Positions 19,080 to 28,960 of a stretch of DNA of 64,000 nucleotides are shown piece by piece. This DNA is from Nevskia sp. (GTDB lineage Bacteria; Pseudomonadota; Gammaproteobacteria; Nevskiales; Nevskiaceae), in assembly GCA_028291705.1 (NCBI GenBank), contig JAQGNS010000189.1, positions 1 to 64,000 on the forward strand, in the 5' to 3' direction. The position numbers and the translations under genes are program-made. A model generated the notes under the pieces. That model saw only the letters and a list, made by a program, of their open reading frames with translations. It made no database searches and was not told where the DNA came from. Position 1 is the stretch's first letter. Each line of letters opens with the position of its first letter.

Positions 19080-20012
19080 ATGAACATGAGCAAGGACAAG
19101 ATCGACACCCACCATCACATCTTCCCGAAGGTCTACGTGGACGCGGTCGGGATGGAAATGCTGGCTTCCGTGATGCCTGGCGGGAAAGCGCCTACCTGGT
19201 CGGCAGAGGCTGCCATCTCGATGATGGACAGCAACGGCATTCGCGAGGGGATCGCATCCGTGTCGTCCGGCCCGCCATTGACCGATGCCGCGACCTTGCT
19301 GCGAAAGTGCAACGACGCCGCCGCAGACTTGAGAGCGCGATATCCGGGGCGGTTCGGCTCGTTCGCCAGCTTGCCTCTGCCGGATGTGGATGCTTCGCTG
19401 AGAGAGATCGAGTACAGCCTCGATACACTGAAGGCGGACGGGTTCATCCTGTTCACCAGCTATGAGGGTCGGTACCTCGGAGATCCGCTCTTTCAACCGG
19501 TGTTGCAGGAACTTGATCGTCGGGGCTCCGTCGCCTTCATCCACCCGAACCAGCCGCCCTACGAGACGCCGCGCGTCGCGCCCGCGTCCGTGCTGGAGTT
19601 CCCGTTCGATACCACCCGTACTGCGGCGAGCCTAATTATCTCGGGTGCCATCCATCGTTACCGCAAGCTGCGATTCATCCTCTCGCATGCCGGTGGCACC
19701 CTGCCGTTTCTTGCGCCTCGGCTGTCGTTGTCCATTTCGATGATGCCCGGTTTGGTGGAGCAATATGGCGATCCGATGGCTGCAATCCGCTCGTTCTATT
19801 TCGACACGGCGCTCTCCGCCGCTCCCTCCACCCTCGCAGCGCTGGCGCACGTCACCGACCCCGACCACATCCTGTTCGGCACGGATTTCCCATTTGCCCC
19901 GCTTGCCGCAATTCAAAACTTTGGGAAGGTGCTCGATCAAATAGAGATTCCCGGCATTGATATGAATGCCGTGTATCGCAACAACGCCGCGCGCCTGCTC
20001 GGCCGTAAATGA
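19080..20012 (+). CDS. Amidohydrolase family protein (ACMSD-like metal-dependent hydrolase)
   Basis: KIDTHHHIFP, AFIHPNQPP, FILSHAGGTLPFLAPRL, ILFGTDFPF. Confidence 0.88.
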   Translation: MNMSKDKIDTHHHIFPKVYVDAVGMEMLASVMPGGKAPTWSAEAAISMMDSNGIREGIASVSSGPPLTDAATLLRKCNDAAADLRARYPGRFGSFASLPLPDVDASLREIEYSLDTLKADGFILFTSYEGRYLGDPLFQPVLQELDRRGSVAFIHPNQPPYETPRVAPASVLEFPFDTTRTAASLIISGAIHRYRKLRFILSHAGGTLPFLAPRLSLSISMMPGLVEQYGDPMAAIRSFYFDTALSAAPSTLAALAHVTDPDHILFGTDFPFAPLAAIQNFGKVLDQIEIPGIDMNAVYRNNAARLLGRK

Positions 20013-20054
20013 CCCATGTCCGGCGCCGCCGGAAGAAAGCGAAAGGAGCCTGTT

Positions 20055-20654
20055 ATGTCGAAAGTCCTGGTGCTGTACTACTCCTCTTATGGCCACGTCG
20101 AGACACTGGCCAATGCTATCGCTGATGGCGCCCGCTCCGCCGGTGCCACGGTTGATGTCAAGCGAGTGCCGGAAACTGCGCCACCGGAAGTCGCGAAGGC
20201 TGCTTATTTCAAGCTCGATCAAAAGGCGCCCGTGGCGACCGTCGCCGAGCTCGCCAACTATGACGCCATCGTTGTAGGCACGCCGACGCGCTTCGGACGC
20301 TTGTCCTCGCAGATGGCGACGTTTCTGGATCAGGCGGGCGGCTTGTGGATGAGCGGCGCCTTGAATGGCAAAGTCGGTGGGGCCTTTACCTCTACCGCCA
20401 GCCAGCACGGCGGCCAGGAGGCAACGTTGTTCTCGATCATCACCAACCTGCTGCACTTCGGCATGACCATCGTTGGTCTTCCCTACAGCCATCAAGGTCA
20501 GATGACTCTCGACGAGATCGTCGGTGGCGCGCCGTACGGCGCCACAACGATCGCTGGCGGCCAGGGTCAGCGCCAACCGAGCGCAATTGAACTCGCCGGC
20601 GCGCGCCATCAGGGCGAGCTGATTGCAAAGACCGCGAACAAGCTGTTCGGCTAA
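20055..20654 (+). CDS. NAD(P)H:quinone oxidoreductase, WrbA family
   Basis: [66 protein letters not shown]. Confidence 0.92.
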   Translation: MSKVLVLYYSSYGHVETLANAIADGARSAGATVDVKRVPETAPPEVAKAAYFKLDQKAPVATVAELANYDAIVVGTPTRFGRLSSQMATFLDQAGGLWMSGALNGKVGGAFTSTASQHGGQEATLFSIITNLLHFGMTIVGLPYSHQGQMTLDEIVGGAPYGATTIAGGQGQRQPSAIELAGARHQGELIAKTANKLFG

Positions 20655-20760
20655 CAGCGGCAGATACTCGCGCTCAGACGTGTCTTAAGGCACGCCGATT
20701 ATTGGCAGACAAATGGCCATTTTCGGCGATGCCATGCGCGCTAAGTTACAGGAGCCGACC

Positions 20761-21738
20761 ATGCAATCTTCAACTTTAGACGGCATACCGAAGGGGAGTG
20801 TCACAACGCACCCCCTCGATTCTGAAGATGCGGTCGTCGTCAGCGCCATGCGATCCGCGGTAATTGCCAGGAAAGGGCTGCTGCGGGGTATCGAAACCCG
20901 TGAACCGTTTAATGCCCTCATGGAAAGTGTGTTGCCGCACGGCGACGTGACTTTCGAAGCCGGCACGGTTGGTGGAATTCACGGGTTTTGGATCCATCCG
21001 AAGTCGTCCCGATCAACTGAGGCGGTGCTGCATTTGCACGCCGGCTGGTTCAGCCTGGGGACCGCCAAGGCGTTCCGCCATCTTGTCGGGCATATTGCGG
21101 CGAGGGTAGGCGCGAGTGCCTTTATCCCGGAATACCGACTTGCTCCCGAGCATCCTTTTCCCGCAGCCGTGGATGATGTGTTGGCGTGTTACCGCGGGCT
21201 CGGCGAAATAGGCATTCGCCGGATTGCGGTCACAGGGGATTCTGCCGGTGGCAACCTTGCATTGGTCCTGGCTTCTCGCGTCGCCACAGAAACTGTCTCC
21301 ACCAAATCAACGCTGGTTGCAGTGGCAGTATTGTCGCCGGTTACCGATTTGACCCTCTCCGGCGCGACTTACGAGACGCGTGCGGAATCCGAACCGTATT
21401 TTACTCGTTCGCAGGTGGCAGAGCTGGTTGAATCCTACCTGGGAAGTACCGATGCGAAGCATCCACTGGCCTCGCCGCTCAACGGGCGGCTCACTGGCCT
21501 GCCCCCGGTCCGCATCCACGTCGGAGATGCGGAGGTGCTGCTGGATGATTCCCGTCGCTATGTCGAGCACGCGATTTCCGCCGGCGTCGACGTCGCGCTC
21601 GACGTGTGGATGGGGATGCCGCATGGATTTGCTGGCAGCGTCGGAACGCTCAGGGCGTCCGCACAAGCCCTGGACGCCATCGGTTCCTTTCTGACCGAGA
21701 GGCTGCGGGCAGGCGTTGGCGTGCAATCCACGATGTGA
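20761..21738 (+). CDS. Alpha/beta hydrolase (HSL/carboxylesterase-like)
   Basis: HLHAGWFSLGT oxyanion region, GDSAGGNLAL nucleophile elbow. Confidence 0.85.
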   Translation: MQSSTLDGIPKGSVTTHPLDSEDAVVVSAMRSAVIARKGLLRGIETREPFNALMESVLPHGDVTFEAGTVGGIHGFWIHPKSSRSTEAVLHLHAGWFSLGTAKAFRHLVGHIAARVGASAFIPEYRLAPEHPFPAAVDDVLACYRGLGEIGIRRIAVTGDSAGGNLALVLASRVATETVSTKSTLVAVAVLSPVTDLTLSGATYETRAESEPYFTRSQVAELVESYLGSTDAKHPLASPLNGRLTGLPPVRIHVGDAEVLLDDSRRYVEHAISAGVDVALDVWMGMPHGFAGSVGTLRASAQALDAIGSFLTERLRAGVGVQSTM

Positions 21739-21833
21739 AAGCAGAATGAAGGTGCCTGGTCATGCCATCCGTGAGATCGGGGAAGGTACGGCCGGTGATT
21801 GTGAGAATCTGAAATATCCCCCAAGGAGAAGCA

Positions 21834-23321
21834 ATGTCCGAGTCGAATGGCGTGAAGGAAGTGAACGGAATCAAGGAATATCAGTATTTCGCCGGCGGCG
21901 AATGGCGTCCGGCCGAGGGCAACAAGCTCTTTGATGTCTATCGGCCCTACGATCGCGGCCTGTTTGCGCGCGTCGCCGCGGGTGGCAGGGCGGAAGCTAC
22001 CGTTGCGGTCAAGGCGGCTGCTGCGGCTTTTCCGGCCTGGGCCGAGACCACGCCTGTCGAACGCGCCAAGCTCTTCTTCAAGGCGGCCGAGATCGTAAAG
22101 CGCCGCCGCGCGGAGATCGCCCAGATCCTCGCCCTCGAGACGGGCAGCACGATTTCATTCGCGACTTTTCAGCAGGATCTTGTTGCTGCCACTATCGAGC
22201 AGGCTGTCGGCTGGATGTACCTGCCGAAAGGCGAGGTCCTCGAATCCAATGCGGCCGGAACCCATTCCATCGGAGTGCGCCGACCACTCGGCGTCGTCGC
22301 AAGCTTTACGCCCTGGAATGGCGCCAATGTGTTGGCCTGGCGCGCCGTTCTGTCGCCGGTCGCTGCCGGTAATACGGTGGTGGTGAAGCCGTCGGAGCTG
22401 GCCCCTATCTCGGCGGGCCTTATCCTTGCACAGATCGCCGAGGAAGCCGGCTTTCCCAAAGGCGTCATCAACGTGGTCACGCACGCACCCGGCGAAGCGG
22501 GCCCCATAGCCGATGTCTTCTTCGAAAGCCAGGACGTGCGCGTGATCAACCTGATCGGCGGGGTCAAGACTGCCAAGATGCTGGCCAAGCGGGCCGGCGA
22601 AACGCTCAAGCGCACGACGATGGAACTCGGTGGCTACAACCCGATGATCATCCTCGACGACGTCGACATCGACTACGCGGTGCGCACCGCGACGTTCGGC
22701 TCCTTCTTCCACCAGGGGCAGATCTGCCTCAATACACGCCGCATCATCGTACAGCGCAAGATCGCCGACGAATTCCTGGCAAGGTTCACCGCGCGGACCA
22801 AGACCCTGCCTTCCGGCGATCCCCAGGACCCCAAGACCATCATCGGGCCGCTGATCACACCGACCGCGGTCAAGCTCTGCGATGACCGCGTGAAGGAAGC
22901 GGTGGCGAAGGGCGCAAAGCTGCATACCGGTGGCGTCTTCAAAGACCAGATCTACCAGCCGACCATACTCAGCAATGTGTCACTCGACGCGACTGTTGCG
23001 AACGAGGAAACCTTCGGGCCGGTGGTGGTAGTGGAAGTGGTTGACACGCCCGAGCAGGCCGTCGAAGCCGCCAATCGCACCCTGTACGGACTCACCTCCT
23101 CGATCCTGGCGGGCGATACCTACCGGGCGTTCGAACTGGCGCCGAAGATTCTGGCCGGCATCGTCAACGTCAATTCGGCAACAGTGAACGACGAAATCCA
23201 CGCGCCAATGGGCGGGGTACGGGACAGCGGCTGGGGCCGCACTGGCCCTGACAGTCTGAAGGAGTTCCAGGACGTTATCTGGATCAACTCGCACAGCCGC
23301 CAGCGCCAGTACCCTTTCTGA
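21834..23321 (+). CDS. Aldehyde dehydrogenase family protein
   Basis: SFTPWNGANVLAWRAVLSPVAAGNTVVVKPSE; TMELGGYNP; HQGQICLNTRRIIV. Confidence 0.93.
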   Translation: MSESNGVKEVNGIKEYQYFAGGEWRPAEGNKLFDVYRPYDRGLFARVAAGGRAEATVAVKAAAAAFPAWAETTPVERAKLFFKAAEIVKRRRAEIAQILALETGSTISFATFQQDLVAATIEQAVGWMYLPKGEVLESNAAGTHSIGVRRPLGVVASFTPWNGANVLAWRAVLSPVAAGNTVVVKPSELAPISAGLILAQIAEEAGFPKGVINVVTHAPGEAGPIADVFFESQDVRVINLIGGVKTAKMLAKRAGETLKRTTMELGGYNPMIILDDVDIDYAVRTATFGSFFHQGQICLNTRRIIVQRKIADEFLARFTARTKTLPSGDPQDPKTIIGPLITPTAVKLCDDRVKEAVAKGAKLHTGGVFKDQIYQPTILSNVSLDATVANEETFGPVVVVEVVDTPEQAVEAANRTLYGLTSSILAGDTYRAFELAPKILAGIVNVNSATVNDEIHAPMGGVRDSGWGRTGPDSLKEFQDVIWINSHSRQRQYPF

Positions 23322-23454
23322 AGCAGTCCCGTGAGCCCGCCACGTGCGGAGAGTCCGATAGACCCGGCAATCAAGGCCATCCATGCTCATGCGTGACCGT
23401 TTTGCGGAGAACGTACGGGTTGAATGGCTTGCCGCAATCGCGCAGATGAGGAGC

Positions 23455-24333
23455 ATGCAGGTGTCTACTATCGACAAAGCCGGAACTTATACCCTGGGCG
23501 ACCGCAGCGTGAAGCGGCTGGGCTACGGCACTATGCAGCTGGCCGGCCCCGGGGTTATGGGGCCCCCGAAGGACCGCCAGGCCGCTCTCGCAGTGCTGCG
23601 CGAGGCCGTAGCCCAGGGTGTGAACCACATCGACACCAGCGACTACTATGGTCCCCATACCACCAACCAGCTGATCCGGGATGCGCTGCATCCCTATAGG
23701 GATGATCTGGTGATCGTCACCAAGGTGGGAGCCAGGCGCGGGGAGGATGGGGCATGGATTCCTGCTATGTCCGCCAGCGAGCTGACCAGCGCGGTCCACG
23801 ACAATCTGCGCAACCTGGGGTTGGACGAACTGTACCTCGTAAACCTGCGCAGCATGTATAGCAATCTGGAGCCGGCAGAGGGTCCGATCGAGGCCCCGCT
23901 GACGGTATTGGCTGAGCTGCAGCAAAAGGGCCTGATCCGCCACCTGGGTCTAAGCAACATGACGTCTAGGCAGATTGCGGAAGGTCGCAGGATCGCCAAG
24001 ATTGCCAGTGTTCAGAACTACTACAACGTGGCGCACCGCGCCGACGACGCCCTGATCGAGAGCCTGGGCCGCGAGGGAATCGCCTATGTGCCGTTCTTCC
24101 CGCTGGGCGGCTTCACGCCGCTGCAGTCATCGACGTTGTCGGATGTGGCAGCTCGCGTAGGGCACACGCCGATGCAGGTCGCCCTGGCCTGGCTCCTGCG
24201 CCGCGCGTCCAACATCGTGCTGATTCCGGGAACATCCTCCGTCGTGCACTTGCGGGAAAACCTTGCAGCGGCCGAAGTCAAGCTGCCGCAGGAGGCGATG
24301 GCGGAGTTGGATCGTATCGGCTCCGGACATTGA
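23455..24333 (+). CDS. Aldo/keto reductase
   Basis: VKRLGYGTMQLAGPG…GVNHIDTSDYYGPHTTNQLIRDAL; HLGLSNMT; LIPGTSSVVHLREN. Confidence 0.9.
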   Translation: MQVSTIDKAGTYTLGDRSVKRLGYGTMQLAGPGVMGPPKDRQAALAVLREAVAQGVNHIDTSDYYGPHTTNQLIRDALHPYRDDLVIVTKVGARRGEDGAWIPAMSASELTSAVHDNLRNLGLDELYLVNLRSMYSNLEPAEGPIEAPLTVLAELQQKGLIRHLGLSNMTSRQIAEGRRIAKIASVQNYYNVAHRADDALIESLGREGIAYVPFFPLGGFTPLQSSTLSDVAARVGHTPMQVALAWLLRRASNIVLIPGTSSVVHLRENLAAAEVKLPQEAMAELDRIGSGH

Positions 24334-24342
24334 ATTTTTTTG

Positions 24343-24780
24343 ATGGAACATTACAGCGTCGACGGCTACCAGTCCTACCGAAGCGTGGGGCACCTCGTCA
24401 GGCGCGCGCACGTCCGCTGCGTAAACGAGCTGGGACCGGCACTCGCCATCCTCGGACTGACCCATGTCCAACTGGGCATTCTGATATCGCTGCGCGACCG
24501 CGTCGCACAAAGCCCGAAAGATCTCAGGTCGCAAATGAGCCACGACAGCGGCGCCCTAAGTCGAGCACTGGATCAGCTGGAGACTAGAGGATGGGTACGG
24601 CGCCACCGGCGCGCCACGGATCGCCGCAGCGTGGAGCTGCAGCTGACCGATGCCGGCCAGGCCATGGTGGAGGGCGCGCTGCCGATTCTCGTCGGGAAGC
24701 TCAACAGCGCGCTCCGTCGCTTTACCCGGCAGGAGGTGGGAGAATTCGTGCGCCTCTTGCAAAAGTTCATCGAGGCGTGA
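24343..24780 (+). CDS. MarR-family transcriptional regulator
   Basis: LTHVQLGILISLRDRVAQSPKDLRSQMSHDSGALSRALDQLETRGWVRRHRRATDRRSVELQLTDAG. Confidence 0.9.
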   Translation: MEHYSVDGYQSYRSVGHLVRRAHVRCVNELGPALAILGLTHVQLGILISLRDRVAQSPKDLRSQMSHDSGALSRALDQLETRGWVRRHRRATDRRSVELQLTDAGQAMVEGALPILVGKLNSALRRFTRQEVGEFVRLLQKFIEA

Positions 24781-24797
24781 GCGGGGGAGGGGAATCA

Positions 24798-25622
24798 ATG
24801 CAATATGTAGCGGTCGGTGGCGGTCGCATTCCGGCGCTGGGATTTGGCAGTTACGGGATGTCGACCGAAGAAATGCTGCGCATGATCCCGCACGCGCTAC
24901 GAGCGGGGTTTCGTCACGTCGATACCGCGCAGGTCTACGGCAACGAGGAAGGCGTGGGAGCGGGGATCGAAGCCTCGGGCGTCCCGCGCTCCGAGGTGTT
25001 CATCACGACCAAGGTCTGGGTAGCCAACTACGCCAAAAGCCGATTTGCCGCGTCGGTCGATGAGAGCCTGCGCAAGCTGCGCACCGACTACATCGATCTG
25101 CTGTTGCTGCATTGGCCCTTCGATGGCGTGCCGCTGGCCGAGCAGATTGGCACCCTCAACGAACTAGTGGATGTGGGAAAGGTCCGCCAGATTGGGGTGA
25201 GCAATTTCAACCTGGCGCTGATGCGCCAGTCCGTCAATTTGACGAGGCACCCGCTGGTCACCAACCAAGTCGAGTACCACCCTTACCTAAATCAGTCCAC
25301 TCTCATTGCCGGCGCGCGTGAGGCCGGCATGACGGTGACCGCGTACTGCGCGATGGCTGTTGGGCGCGTCTTTGCCGAGCCGCTACTACAAGAGATTGCG
25401 CGGCGCCACCAAAAGTCGGTTTCGCAGGTCGTGCTGCGCTGGCTGATCCAGCAGGATGGCGTGATCGCCCTATCACGGACGGTCCAGGAATCACGGGTGG
25501 CGCAAAACGTGGAAATCTTCAATTTCGAGCTTACGAATGAAGAAATGGCGGCGGTGCACAGCCTGGCAGCGCCGCGCAGCCGCATCGTCAGTCCTCCTGG
25601 TCTGGCGCCGGCCTGGGATTGA
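24798..25622 (+). CDS. Aldo/keto reductase (diketogluconate-reductase-like)
   Basis: IPALGFGSYGMSTEEM…GFRHVDTAQVYGNEEGVGAGIEASGVPRSEVFITTKVW; IGVSNFNLALM. Confidence 0.9.
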   Translation: MQYVAVGGGRIPALGFGSYGMSTEEMLRMIPHALRAGFRHVDTAQVYGNEEGVGAGIEASGVPRSEVFITTKVWVANYAKSRFAASVDESLRKLRTDYIDLLLLHWPFDGVPLAEQIGTLNELVDVGKVRQIGVSNFNLALMRQSVNLTRHPLVTNQVEYHPYLNQSTLIAGAREAGMTVTAYCAMAVGRVFAEPLLQEIARRHQKSVSQVVLRWLIQQDGVIALSRTVQESRVAQNVEIFNFELTNEEMAAVHSLAAPRSRIVSPPGLAPAWD

Positions 25623-25684
25623 ACCGACTAGTCGTCGAGGCCGGGTTTCAGCAAACCCGCCCGCCGTCACACAGGACCACCGGT

Positions 25685-27160
25685 TCAGAACGGATACTTA
25701 GGCGGCGTATCCTTGACCGTCATCCATTGCCACTGGGTGTATTCCTCCCAATCGGCGGGGCCGCCCACCGCTCCGCCGTTGCCGGAACAACCGCGTCCGC
25801 CGAAAGGATTGACGCACTCGTCGTTGACCGTCTGGTCGTTGATGTGAAGCGAGCCGACGTTGAGGCGTTCGCCTAGCGCCATAGCTCGTCCGACCGACGG
25901 CGAGATGACCGCAGCCGCCAAGCCATATTCCGTGTGGTTCGCCAGTGCCACGGCTTCGTCGTCGCTGGAGAAGCTCACCACGTTGGCGACAGGTCCAAAG
26001 ACCTCCTCCTCGAAGGCCCGCATACCGGGCCTGACCCCGGAAAGCACGGTCGGCCGGTAAAACAGCTTTTCATAGATACCCCCGGCCTCTAGGCGCGCGC
26101 CTGCCGCTACCGAATCCTGGACGATGTTGTGCACCCGCTGCAGCTGGCGCTGGTTGATGATCGGCCCGAGCGCGACGTGCTGCCGTGCCGGGTCACCCAC
26201 CGGCAGGACATTGGCTTTCTCGGCGAGCTTGCGGATCAGTGCGGGGGCGATCTTCTCGTGCACCAGGATAAGGCCGCTGGCCATGCAGATTTGGCCCTGG
26301 TGCAGCCACGCGCCAAAGGCGGCGTTGCTGGCTGCGAGGTCCAGATCGGCGTCCTCCAGCACGATCAGGGAGTTCTTGCCGCCCAACTCGAGCGAGACCT
26401 TCTTCAGGTGCTTGCCGGCCAACTCGCCCACCCGGCGGCCGGCGCCAGTGGAACCGGTGTAGGCGATCATGCGCACGTGCGGATCCGTAACCAGCGCCTC
26501 GCCCGCTTCAACCGCGCCGGGCAGCACATGCAGCAGCCCCTCCGGCAGGCCAGCCTGCTCGAAAGCACGGGCGATGATGAAACCGCCGCTGACAGGCGTC
26601 TGAGGATCCGGTTTGAGCACCACCGCGTTGCCAGCCGCAAGAGCCGGCGCCACCGCACGCAACGACAGTACAAGCGGGGCGTTGAAGGGCGAGATGACTC
26701 CGACCACTCCATGAGGGATGCGCCGTGCGATGCTCATGCGGCCAGGTGCGCTCGGAAGCACCTGGCCATGGCCTTGGAGGGGCATGGCGGCTGCCAGATG
26801 CAGCATGGTGATCGCCTCGCTAAGCTCACGCTGTGCCTTGGGCAGGATCGAGCCGGTTTCCCGCACGATGTAGGTGGCCAGCTCGTCGAAGTTGCTCTCC
26901 AGGGCCGCGGCCGCCTTGCGAAAGAACAGGGCGCGCTCGCGTGGCGCCGTTGCGGCCCATGCCGGCTGTGCTGCGGCTGCGCTGCGCGCTGCGACCGCTA
27001 CGTCGGCGGCGTTGGCGAAACCGACCTGCGCCAGTACTGAGCCGGTGGCAGGCTCGATCACTTCGCTGCTGCCGCCATCGCTACTGCGCCAGGTGCCTCC
27101 GAACACGCGGCGGTCCCAGCGCGAATCGGCCAGAAATTTGATTTCTCCGTGTGTACCCAT
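25685..27160 (-). CDS. Aldehyde dehydrogenase family protein (benzaldehyde/vanillin dehydrogenase-like)
   Basis: GVVGVISPFNAPLVLSLRAVAPALAAGNAVVLKPDPQTPVSGG; SLELGGKN; GQICMASGLILVHEK. Confidence 0.92.
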   Translation of the reverse strand: MGTHGEIKFLADSRWDRRVFGGTWRSSDGGSSEVIEPATGSVLAQVGFANAADVAVAARSAAAAQPAWAATAPRERALFFRKAAAALESNFDELATYIVRETGSILPKAQRELSEAITMLHLAAAMPLQGHGQVLPSAPGRMSIARRIPHGVVGVISPFNAPLVLSLRAVAPALAAGNAVVLKPDPQTPVSGGFIIARAFEQAGLPEGLLHVLPGAVEAGEALVTDPHVRMIAYTGSTGAGRRVGELAGKHLKKVSLELGGKNSLIVLEDADLDLAASNAAFGAWLHQGQICMASGLILVHEKIAPALIRKLAEKANVLPVGDPARQHVALGPIINQRQLQRVHNIVQDSVAAGARLEAGGIYEKLFYRPTVLSGVRPGMRAFEEEVFGPVANVVSFSSDDEAVALANHTEYGLAAAVISPSVGRAMALGERLNVGSLHINDQTVNDECVNPFGGRGCSGNGGAVGGPADWEEYTQWQWMTVKDTPPKYPF

Positions 27161-27198
27161 CTGACTTCTTCCAAGTCTCACTCAAGCGGATATTATTA

Positions 27199-27218
27199 TA
27201 TTTGCCATTCGTAAAGTA
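27199..27218. promoter_or_regulatory. Palindromic operator copy 2, in divergent ALDH/monooxygenase promoter region
   Basis: TATTTGCCATTCGTAAAGTA; -10-like TATAGT on plus strand and TATAAT on minus strand. Confidence 0.7.
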
Positions 27219-27363
27219 TAGTGTTAGCGTTGGTCCAATGAATCGACACCAGTTCGCTATCGCTGTCCAGCGAAGCGGTCGGTCGACAAAGGCCGGTCCG
27301 ACGTGGAAGTCTCCAGCCCCGCCGAATTGCCGAAGTTCATCGAATACAGGAGGAGTTGGTCCC

Positions 27364-28578
27364 TTGTCAGCCCCCATCTTGATTGCCGGCGCCGGCATCG
27401 GCGGACTGTCCGCTGCGATTGCTTTGGCAAGAGAGGGCTTCGATGTGAAGGTTTTCGAAAGGGCATCGGAGATCCGCGAGGTCGGAGCTGGCTTGCAGGT
27501 TGGCCCCAACGGCATCCGGGCTTTCGAGAAGCTGGGTGTAGCCCAAGAGATCCGTGAGATCGCGTTCCGGCCGGAAGCCATCGTCCTGATGGACAGCCCT
27601 TCGGGGACCGAAATCTGCCGGCAAGAGTTGACCCAGTCGTTCCTCGATCGGTTTGGCCATCCATATCAGGTGGCGTTCCGGGCTGATGTGCAAGGCGTGC
27701 TGCTGGAGGCCGCACGCGGCTACTCCGACCGGATCGAATTCCATTTGGGCAACGGCGTGCGCAAGCTCGAGCAGGACCAGGAGCGTGTTGTCGTGCAGCT
27801 TGATGATGGCTCCAGTGCCACCGGAGCCTCGCTGATCGGCGCCGACGGCCTCTGGTCGGAGGTTCGTTCATTCGTGGTCGGCGATGGGCGCCCGCGGGTA
27901 TCGGGGCACATCGCTTACCGGGCGGTGCTGGCTGCCGACCAGGTGCCGGTTGACATCTTGACTGACAACGTCCAGGTCTGGGTCGGGCCCCGGCACCACC
28001 TGGTCTGCTACAAGCTCCGCGGCGGAGAGTTGTTCAACATCGTCGCCATCTTTCACTCGTCCCGCTACCTGGAAGGCTGGGACAAGGAAGCGGACCTCGC
28101 CGAGCTGCGCTCAGGCTTCGCCGACGCCTGCGATCGCGTGCAGCGTCTGCTCGACCACGTGCAGGCCTGGAGGATGTGGGTGTTGTGCGATCGGGATCCG
28201 GTTCAGCACTGGACCGAAGGCCGGGTGACGCTGTTGGGCGATGCCGCTCATCCTATGCTGCCTTACCTGGCGCAGGGGGCGTGCATGGCGGTGGAGGATT
28301 CGGTGTGCCTAGCGGCGCTGCTGGCCGAGACGCCCGCTGATATCGCGTCGGCGTTCTTTGCATACGAAAATGCCCGCTTCCCACGCACTTCGAGCGTACA
28401 GTTGGCGGCGCGCGAGATGGGCGTTGCAAACCACCTTGATGGTGAGGCGCGCGAGAGGCGCAATGTGGCGCTGGCTGCGCGCAATCCTCGTGATCACGAA
28501 TCCAATGCGTGGCTGTTTGAAACCGATGGACCGCGGCCTGCGCTCTCTGGGCAAGGTTTCTTCGGGCGAGTCCGATAA
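27364..28578 (+). CDS. FAD-dependent aromatic hydroxylase (salicylate / 3-hydroxybenzoate 6-hydroxylase family)
   Basis: APILIAGAGIGGLSAAIALAREGFDVKVFERA; LIGADGLWSEVR; VTLLGDAAHPMLPYLAQGACMAVEDSVCLA. TTG start assumed behind AGGAGG. Confidence 0.82.
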   Translation: MSAPILIAGAGIGGLSAAIALAREGFDVKVFERASEIREVGAGLQVGPNGIRAFEKLGVAQEIREIAFRPEAIVLMDSPSGTEICRQELTQSFLDRFGHPYQVAFRADVQGVLLEAARGYSDRIEFHLGNGVRKLEQDQERVVVQLDDGSSATGASLIGADGLWSEVRSFVVGDGRPRVSGHIAYRAVLAADQVPVDILTDNVQVWVGPRHHLVCYKLRGGELFNIVAIFHSSRYLEGWDKEADLAELRSGFADACDRVQRLLDHVQAWRMWVLCDRDPVQHWTEGRVTLLGDAAHPMLPYLAQGACMAVEDSVCLAALLAETPADIASAFFAYENARFPRTSSVQLAAREMGVANHLDGEARERRNVALAARNPRDHESNAWLFETDGPRPALSGQGFFGRVR

Positions 28579-28960
28579 TGGTAGGCTCGACTGAGCCGGA
28601 GCAACTTGTCCGTTTGAAGGAGTTGAAGCGGTGTCCGCACGGTTCGACGTTGTTGGACGATCTCCACTGGTTGGGCCACGCTGCCGGCTCAGACGGCCTC
28701 GATAAATTCCTTCGTTCAACCGTGAGAGGCTCTGGTGTCCCTGGACAGCGGCCATTGGGACTTATCTGCGGGCCTAAGGGGCGAAAGCTCCTGTCAGCAT
28801 ATATCGGTGACCTCCGTCAAGGTCTATCGATTCCGCTTTGCGACCCTCTTGGAACGACACCGCAAACCCGCGTGGGATTGCAGCTTCGCGGCGGCAAGCT
28901 TATCGATACCTGAGTGTGTTCACCTGGTCAGGACCGCCGCGTCACTTTCGCCGTGGCGCT

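Noticed and set aside
28578-28913. 111-aa ORF between convergent hydroxylase and MDR genes
   Set aside because: No family resemblance and no convincing ribosome-binding site; kept out of the feature list.
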